From the NCBI RefSeq assembly GCF_900111835.1, contig NZ_FOJP01000020.1:78549-142548 (forward strand): DNA of 64,000 nucleotides, in the 5' to 3' direction. Positions 59,144-64,000 of this stretch are shown here, one piece after another. Below the pieces are notes generated by a model that did no database searches, was not told the origin of the DNA, and was given only the letters and a program-made list of their open reading frames with translations. The position numbers and the translations under genes are program-made. Position 1 is the first letter of the stretch, and every line of letters starts with the position of its first letter. This DNA is from Metapseudomonas otitidis (GTDB lineage: Bacteria > Pseudomonadota > Gammaproteobacteria > Pseudomonadales > Pseudomonadaceae).

Positions 59144-60361
59144 TTAGACGACTTGACCGAGTTGGAAGATGGGCAGATACATCGCAACGATAAGGCCGCC
59201 TACTACTACACCAAGAACGGCCATGATCATGGGTTCCATCAGTGCGGTCAGGTTGTCGACCATGTTGTCGACCTCGGTTTCATAGAAGCTCGCGACTTTA
59301 TCCAGCATATCGTCGAGGGAACCAGACTCTTCACCAATAGCTGTCATTTGCAGTGCCATGCTGGGGAACACGCCTGTGGTACGCATGGAAAAATTGAGCT
59401 GCATACCGGTCGATACATCCTGCTTGATCTGGTTTACCGCTTTACGGAATACAACGTTGCCGGTAGCGCCAGCGACTGAATCCAGTGCTTCGACCAATGG
59501 CACCCCGGCAGCGAAAGTGGTGGACAGGGTACGTGCGTAACGTGCAACCGACGATTTGTAAATGATGTCACCGACGATTGGAATCTTGAGCAGCACCTGG
59601 TCGATCTTGTTGCGAAAGTTCTCGGAGCGCCGGTAAATCTCCCGAATGCCGAATGAGGCGCCGATTACTCCAATCAGGACGATAAGCCACCACTCTTGCA
59701 GAACCTGTGACAGGCCAATAACCATCTGGGTAAAAACTGGTAGCTCCGCCCCAAAGCTTTTGAAGACATCCTCGAACTGCGGTACGACCTTGATCAGTAG
59801 AATGGCGGAAACAATGATTGCCACAACCAGTACCGCAATCGGATAGGTCATGGCTTTCTTTATCTTGGCTTTCAGTGCCTCGGTTTTTTCCTTGTAGGTG
59901 GCCACGCGATCTAGCAGGGTTTCCAATGCGCCTGCCTGCTCACCGGCTTCCACCAGGTTGCAGTAGAGGTCGTCAAACTGGATTGGCTTTTTCCGCAGAG
60001 AGGAAGCGAAGCTGTTGCCCGCCGCTACCTCCTGCTTGAGCTCGTCCACCATCTTGCGCATGTTCGGGTTATCGAACCCTTCGCCAATAATGTCGAAAGA
60101 GCTGAGTAACGGCACGCCCGCCTTCATCATGGTCGCCATCTGCCGAGTGAACAGGGCGATGTCCGCAGGTTTGATGGCTTTTCCTGCACTGAACAACGAG
60201 ACGGACTTCTTGCGTACCTTTATTGGGTTGATACCCTGCTTGCGCAGTTGGGCTTTAACCAGCGCTGGGCTCTGTCCGCCCATCTCACCTTTGACTTTGG
60301 CACCTTTCCTGTCTGTGCCTTCCCAGCTGAAGGTGCTGGTTTTAAGAGCTTTTTCCGCCAT
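59144..60361 (-). CDS. pilC: Type IV pilus inner-membrane platform protein PilC
   Basis: Platform protein of the pilus motor. The 405 residues contain two T2SSF domains (ADIALFTRQMATMMKAGVPL and KSSVARYARTLSTTFAAGVPL, the internal repeat) and transmembrane helices near 175, 225 and at the C-terminus. It lies 6 nt after pilB and 2 nt before pilD. Composition is about 50 percent GC by eye, lower than pilD. Confidence 0.97.
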   Translation of the reverse strand: MAEKALKTSTFSWEGTDRKGAKVKGEMGGQSPALVKAQLRKQGINPIKVRKKSVSLFSAGKAIKPADIALFTRQMATMMKAGVPLLSSFDIIGEGFDNPNMRKMVDELKQEVAAGNSFASSLRKKPIQFDDLYCNLVEAGEQAGALETLLDRVATYKEKTEALKAKIKKAMTYPIAVLVVAIIVSAILLIKVVPQFEDVFKSFGAELPVFTQMVIGLSQVLQEWWLIVLIGVIGASFGIREIYRRSENFRNKIDQVLLKIPIVGDIIYKSSVARYARTLSTTFAAGVPLVEALDSVAGATGNVVFRKAVNQIKQDVSTGMQLNFSMRTTGVFPSMALQMTAIGEESGSLDDMLDKVASFYETEVDNMVDNLTALMEPMIMAVLGVVVGGLIVAMYLPIFQLGQVV

Positions 60362-60367
60362 GGTGGA

Positions 60368-62071
60368 TTAGTCCTTGGTCACGCGGTTGATTTCCTCGAG
60401 GCTGGTTACGCCCTGCATGGCCTTCAGCAGGCCTGACATGCGCAAATCATTAAAACCATCCCGGCGAGCCTGCTCGGCGATTTCAATGGAGTTACCTTCC
60501 TCCATGATAATGCGTTGTAGGGCAGGCGTGTTTTTAACCACTTCATAAATACCAACCCGGCCCTTGTAACCACCTTTGCAGTTCTCGCAGCCCACCGGGC
60601 CATAAATCTTGAAGGTACCAATCTTGTCTTCCGGGAAACCTTCTTTCAGCAGCACATCCCGTGGGACGTCCACTGGCTTCTTGCAGGCGCTGCAGAGCTT
60701 GCGAGCCAGGCGCTGGGCAATAATCAGGTTGACCGAAGTGGCGATGTTGAAGGCCGGCACGCCCATGTTGCGCAGGCGGGTCAGCGTTTCGGCCGCGCTG
60801 TTGGTGTGTAGCGTGGACATGACCATGTGGCCGGTTTGCGCGGCCTTAATAGCGATTTCGGCGGTTTCCAGGTCGCGGATCTCACCCACCATGATGATGT
60901 CAGGGTCTTGGCGCAGGAAGGCGCGCAGGGCTTGGGAGAAGTCCATGCCCTGTTTGGGATTGACATTGACCTGGTTGATACCTTCCAGGTTGATTTCAAC
61001 CGGGTCTTCAGCGGTGGAGATGTTGACGTCCGCCGTGTTTAGGATGTTCAGGCCTGTATAAAGGGAAACCGTTTTGCCTGAGCCGGTGGGGCCCGTAACC
61101 AGAATCATGCCCTGGGGCTGTTTCAGGGCATTCATGTACAGTTCTTTCTGATCGTCTTCGTAACCAAGGGCATCGATGCCCATCTGTGCGCTGGTAGGGT
61201 CGAGAATCCGCATTACAATCTTCTCGCCCCAGAGAGTTGGAAGGGTATTGACGCGAAAATCGATAGCCTTGGTCTTGGAGATTTTCATCTTGATCCGTCC
61301 GTCCTGCGGTTTGCGCCGTTCGGAGATATCCAGACTGGCCATGACCTTCAGGCGTGCAGAGATGCGCGGGGCCAGTTGTATCGGTGGCCTGGCCACTTCG
61401 TGCAGGATGCCATCGGTACGAAAGCGCACACGGTAGGTGCGTTCGTACGGTTCAAAGTGCAGGTCAGACGAGCTGCTCTTGATGGCGTCCAGGAGCATCT
61501 TATTGACGAAACGCACCACCGGTGCATCGTCGGCGTCGTTGCTGGCCCCAGAGTCCTGTTTGTCTTCATCCGCGCTTACGATATCGACATTATCGAGGTC
61601 GACGTCGCCCAAATCCGACAGCCCGTTGTCGGTATTGTCGAAGAACTTCTCGATCGCATCACCGAGTTTGTCGTCTTCGACCAGCAGGGCCTCGGTGCTG
61701 AGGCCAGTGCTGAACTGCACATCGGTCACGGCCTGGTGATTGGAAGGGTCGGACGTTGCAATGAACAGTTTGTTGCCGCGCTTGAACAGGGGCAGCACGC
61801 GGTGCTGGCGTGCCAGTTTTTCGCTCACCGTATCGCGAGGTATCGCGTCCTTGTCGATGCAGCTCAGGTCGAGCATGGCAATACCGAACTGGTCGCTGAT
61901 CAGTTCCACCAACACCCGGCCTTTCACCAGCTTGTTCTGAGTCAGGTAGGTGACAAGGGGGAGTTTGTTGCGTTGGGCCTGGAGCTGAGCCTGCTGAGCC
62001 GTGGTCTCGTCCAGGAGATTATTCAGGACCAGTTGCTTTGCCAGACCGGTCAGGGTGGAGAGCTCGTTCAT
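60368..62071 (-). CDS. pilB: Type IV pilus extension ATPase PilB
   Basis: Hexameric ATPase that drives pilin polymerisation. 567 residues: N-terminal MshEN-type domains (LVLNNLLDETTAQQAQLQA), Walker A GPTGSGKTVSLYTG, Asp box and Walker B in DPDIIMVGEIRDLETAEIA, His box HMVMSTLHTNSA, and a zinc tetracysteine (CSACKK ... CENCKGGYKGR). ATG 62071 (MNELSTLTGLAKQL) was chosen; the frame extends 20 codons further with no homology. Transcribed in the same direction as pilA, which lies upstream. Confidence 0.97.
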   Translation of the reverse strand: MNELSTLTGLAKQLVLNNLLDETTAQQAQLQAQRNKLPLVTYLTQNKLVKGRVLVELISDQFGIAMLDLSCIDKDAIPRDTVSEKLARQHRVLPLFKRGNKLFIATSDPSNHQAVTDVQFSTGLSTEALLVEDDKLGDAIEKFFDNTDNGLSDLGDVDLDNVDIVSADEDKQDSGASNDADDAPVVRFVNKMLLDAIKSSSSDLHFEPYERTYRVRFRTDGILHEVARPPIQLAPRISARLKVMASLDISERRKPQDGRIKMKISKTKAIDFRVNTLPTLWGEKIVMRILDPTSAQMGIDALGYEDDQKELYMNALKQPQGMILVTGPTGSGKTVSLYTGLNILNTADVNISTAEDPVEINLEGINQVNVNPKQGMDFSQALRAFLRQDPDIIMVGEIRDLETAEIAIKAAQTGHMVMSTLHTNSAAETLTRLRNMGVPAFNIATSVNLIIAQRLARKLCSACKKPVDVPRDVLLKEGFPEDKIGTFKIYGPVGCENCKGGYKGRVGIYEVVKNTPALQRIIMEEGNSIEIAEQARRDGFNDLRMSGLLKAMQGVTSLEEINRVTKD

Positions 62072-62203
62072 GGGGCAAGAACCAGGCAGTTGATTGGGTT
62101 GGAGTGTTACAGCCGACACGCTAACCAGCAACCCGGTTGACCTGCAAGGAGAGCCGTGCAGTCGGGCGTCGAACGATTGCTTTGTTTCATGTCGGGCAAT
62201 ATG

Positions 62204-62231
62204 AAAAGAGACCGCCTAAGCGGTCTCTTTT
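62204..62231 (-). terminator. Terminator after pilA
   Basis: AAAGAGACCGC-CTAA-GCGGTCTCTTT hairpin with flanking A and T tracts, 18 nt after the pilA stop on the minus strand. It separates pilA from pilB. Confidence 0.92.
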
Positions 62232-62249
62232 ATGCAGCAGTGATTAGTA

Positions 62250-62726
62250 TTACGGGGTCTTCGTTGCTGCAGTGCGGCAGTTGGCCGGCAGGTACTTGGA
62301 GATGATTTTGCCAGTATTGCAGCTCCATTCGACGGTGCCGGCGGAGTTGTCGTTAGCCAGTGGTTTACCGCCGATTGTCGGAACGTATACCAAGGTGTTA
62401 TTGGTAGACAGTTGCGGGATGCCGCCCATCGTCAGGGTGATGTTACCGGCGTCGCTGATCTCTACGTTAGTGATTTTCTGGGTCTTGATGTTAGAAATGT
62501 CCGCTTTGATTTCGGTTGCGTAAGCCTTGATACCAGCCAGGCCGCTGTCAGCGAAAGCCTCGGTTACGCCGATTTTCAGGGCGCTGGCTGCAACTGCGCC
62601 TTCGGCAACCTTGGCTCGGACGGTGTAGTCCTGATAGGCCGGCAGGGCGATAGCGGCCAGGATGCCGATGATGGCAATCACGATCATCAGTTCGATCAGG
62701 GTGAAGCCTTTCTGCATTGCTTTCAT
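62250..62726 (-). CDS. pilA: Major type IV pilin PilA
   Basis: Main pilus subunit, 158 residues. Leader MKAMQKG is cleaved before [20 protein letters not shown] with Glu5, continuing [17 protein letters not shown]. The C-terminal disulfide loop is formed by the cysteines in WSCNTGK and PANCRT, 17 residues apart. GGAGATACTCA precedes the ATG. A sigma-54 promoter is upstream. In P. aeruginosa pilA is divergent from pilB, but here both point the same way. Confidence 0.97.
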   Translation of the reverse strand: MKAMQKGFTLIELMIVIAIIGILAAIALPAYQDYTVRAKVAEGAVAASALKIGVTEAFADSGLAGIKAYATEIKADISNIKTQKITNVEISDAGNITLTMGGIPQLSTNNTLVYVPTIGGKPLANDNSAGTVEWSCNTGKIISKYLPANCRTAATKTP

Positions 62727-62777
62727 TGAGTATCTCCGAGTTTATGAGGCAACGAGGTGTTGCGCTGCGTTCGGTAA

Positions 62778-62793
62778 TGCAGGGGGCATGCCA
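62778..62793 (-). promoter_or_regulatory. Sigma-54 promoter of pilA
   Basis: Minus-strand TGGCATGCCCCCTGCA has GG at -24 (62792-62791) and GC at -12 (62780-62779) separated by exactly 10 nt, close to the consensus TGGCAC-N5-TTGC. The predicted start near 62767 leaves about 40 nt of leader. PilR, encoded at 20379, is the expected activator by analogy with P. aeruginosa. Confidence 0.85.
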
Positions 62794-63002
62794 AGTTGCG
62801 ATTAGCACTGTGCGAGCGCTGTCTGGCGCCATCCTGTGCGCTTCTGATTGCACTGCCTGGTAGGAAGAGGTCGATTACTGACAAAAAACGTCATCATTCA
62901 AACTGTGCGCTGGTTCTGCATGCTACTGGCAATCAGGAATTCAAGGGGCGGTTGTTGAGGTTGTAAAATGCCGCTGACTCTTGTTCTTCAGGTATTGCCT
63001 CC

Positions 63003-63752
63003 ATGTTCGGGTCTTTCTTTCGCTCCACTCGCTTCAAGGCATTTGCGATTCATCTGTGCGGCTCCTTTGCATTTGGGCTGGTCATGTTGTGGCTGGTTTT
63101 CGGGGTCTGGTACCCCGCGCCTTTGCATGAGGCGGTTGGAGTTACGGGCATCTTTGTGATGTTGCTGGCAATTGATGTGGTGGTCGGGCCTTTGCTCACC
63201 TTGCTGGTTTACAAGAAAGGTAAGAAGACCTTGATCTTCGATATGGCCGTGATTCTGCTGCTGCAGCTTTCGGCACTGATCTATGGTGTTGTAGCGGTGG
63301 CCGAAGGGCGGCCGGCCTGGCTGGTGTTCAATGTTGATCGATTCGATGTGGTGCGGGCGCTGGATATCGATACTCGTCAGTTGGATGCGGCTTCACCTGA
63401 GTACCGCAGCGCTCCGTGGGCCGGGCCGCAGTGGGTGGGGGCGGATAACCCGGGGGATCCCAGGCAGCGTCAAGCTCTCATGGTGGAGTCTGCGATGGGA
63501 CTGAGTGACATCCCGCAACGCCCTGAACTTTACCGTCCGCTTGAGAAGGTAGCGCCCGCGATACGGGCCAGGGCTCTGCCGCTGGAGAGGTTGTCTTTGT
63601 TCAATGATCCGGTTCGTGTGCAGCTTGAACTCAAACCCTGGAGTAAGGCTGATGCATGGGTACCCCTTATGGCGGGCGCGCAACCGATGGTCGTATTGAT
63701 CAACAAGGAGTCTGCCAGTGTTGTGGCTATTGTGAATCTGCTTCCTTGGTAA
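63003..63752 (+). CDS. tfpZ: TfpX/TfpZ family type IV pilin accessory protein
   Basis: 249-residue inner-membrane protein with three N-terminal transmembrane helices (AIHLCGSFAFGLVMLWLVFG, VTGIFVMLLAIDVVVGPLL, DMAVILLLQLSALIYG) and a periplasmic C-terminal part. VVVGPLLTLLVYKKGKKTL and AEGRPAWLVFNVDRFDVV are typical of the TfpX/TfpY/TfpZ/FimB group that assists assembly of matching pilin alleles. It is divergent from pilA, with tRNA-Thr next. The choice among TfpX, Y and Z is not secure. Confidence 0.8.
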   Translation: MFGSFFRSTRFKAFAIHLCGSFAFGLVMLWLVFGVWYPAPLHEAVGVTGIFVMLLAIDVVVGPLLTLLVYKKGKKTLIFDMAVILLLQLSALIYGVVAVAEGRPAWLVFNVDRFDVVRALDIDTRQLDAASPEYRSAPWAGPQWVGADNPGDPRQRQALMVESAMGLSDIPQRPELYRPLEKVAPAIRARALPLERLSLFNDPVRVQLELKPWSKADAWVPLMAGAQPMVVLINKESASVVAIVNLLPW

Positions 63753-63833
63753 CGCAGCTAAATGGTGTGGTGCATTGAGTGGTTGTTGCAGGTTTTACTT
63801 TTTTCCTCGTCTGCTGCACCATTGCGCCCCGCC

Positions 63834-63909
63834 GCCGGAATAGCTCAGTAGGTAGAGCAGCGCACTCGTAACGCGAAGGTCGCAGGTTCGATTCCTGTTT
63901 CCGGCACCA
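63834..63909 (+). tRNA. tRNA-Thr (CGT)
   Basis: 76 nt: acceptor GCCGGAA/TTCCGGC, D-arm GCTCAGTAGGTAGAGC, anticodon loop CTCGTAA giving CGT, T-arm GCAGG TTCGATT CCTGT and encoded CCA. The anticodon stem GCGCA/CGCGA has only three Watson-Crick pairs, with mismatches at 27-43 and 31-39. tRNA-Thr next to pilA is the known site where pilin alleles are exchanged in P. aeruginosa. Confidence 0.96.
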
Positions 63910-63916
63910 GCTCAAC

Positions 63917-63944
63917 AAAAAGCCCCGCAATTGCGGGGCTTTTT
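63917..63944 (+). terminator. Terminator after tRNA-Thr
   Basis: AAAAAGCCCCGC-AATT-GCGGGGCTTTTT, a symmetric hairpin with A and T tracts, 7 nt after the tRNA. Confidence 0.92.
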
Positions 63945-63960
63945 GCTTTCTGGTGTCCCG

Positions 63961-63998
63961 TCCTGAATAAGGTTTACACCTTCGCCCTTATTTCAGGA
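63961..63998. repeat. Near-perfect inverted repeat at the window end, possible mobile-element terminus
   Basis: TCCTGAATAAGG (63961-63972) and CCTTATTTCAGGA (63986-63998) are inverted copies that differ by one inserted base, with a second small palindrome GGTTTACACC between them. It follows directly a tRNA terminator. It could be an insertion-sequence end or a stable hairpin; the window stops before any gene would show. Confidence 0.35.
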
Positions 63999-64000
63999 GA

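Overview
This 64-kb window comes from a high-GC gammaproteobacterium, almost certainly a Pseudomonas. The evidence is the ispB|rplU-rpmA-obgE-proB-creA|rpsT|murJ-ribF-ileS-lspA-fkpB-ispH order, the pilSR-thiO-fimT-fimU-pilVWXY1Y2E block, the pilBCD-coaE-yacG operon ending at a tRNA-Thr, and Pseudomonas-type REP sequences. The species cannot be fixed from the sequence alone.

Layout. (1) 1-12,772: housekeeping genes for isoprenoids (ispB, ispH), ribosome and translation (L21, L27, S20, IleRS), GTPase Obg, proline synthesis, lipid II flipping, flavin synthesis and lipoprotein signal peptidase. (2) 12,826-21,719: clpB with a recognisable sigma-32 promoter, pgeF, rluD, bamD and the PilS-PilR two-component system. 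(3) About 22,220-30,134: an AT-rich block holding the N-terminal half of thiO and all the minor pilins plus the tip adhesin PilY1. The compositional boundary falls inside thiO. (4) 30,196-33,302: a PilZ protein, a large DUF1631 protein, and a tRNA Asn-Pro-Lys operon. (5) 33,907-46,433: ten same-strand, very GC-rich genes that look like an uncharacterised small-molecule pathway. They comprise a 3-dehydroquinate-synthase-II-like protein and a class I aldolase (the GriH/GriI-type pair that makes 3-amino-4-hydroxybenzoate in actinomycetes), a fused haem-oxygenase-like diiron domain plus acyl-adenylating enzyme, a methyltransferase, a flavin monooxygenase, a cupin, two short-chain dehydrogenases, a twin-arginine-exported GMC oxidoreductase and a membrane acyltransferase. 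(6) 46,454-46,913: a tandem composite REP array. (7) 46,904-51,924: an alkylation-repair island (Ada-like metal-binding protein, Ada, AlkA, Ogt, AlkB and two related Fe/2-oxoglutarate oxygenases, one with an HxG in place of HxD), followed by a LysR regulator. (8) 53,183-57,454: NDH-2 and small conserved Pseudomonas genes. (9) 57,467-63,909: yacG-coaE-pilDCB, pilA with a sigma-54 promoter, a divergent TfpZ-like pilin accessory gene and tRNA-Thr.

How it fits together. Type IV pilus genes occupy both halves of the window: the sensor-regulator pair PilSR, which in known systems drives pilA from a sigma-54 promoter, the minor pilins and tip protein, and the pilin, motor, platform and prepilin peptidase. 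Both the minor-pilin block and the pilC-pilB-pilA-tfpZ block are lower in GC than their neighbours, which suggests exchange of pilus surface components. Compared with the P. aeruginosa and P. putida orders as I remember them, the clpB-to-pilE segment is inverted next to ispH. The gene-dense accessory segment between the tRNA-Lys and ndh (biosynthetic cluster plus alkylation-repair island) is the least conventional part and the best candidate for an undescribed system.
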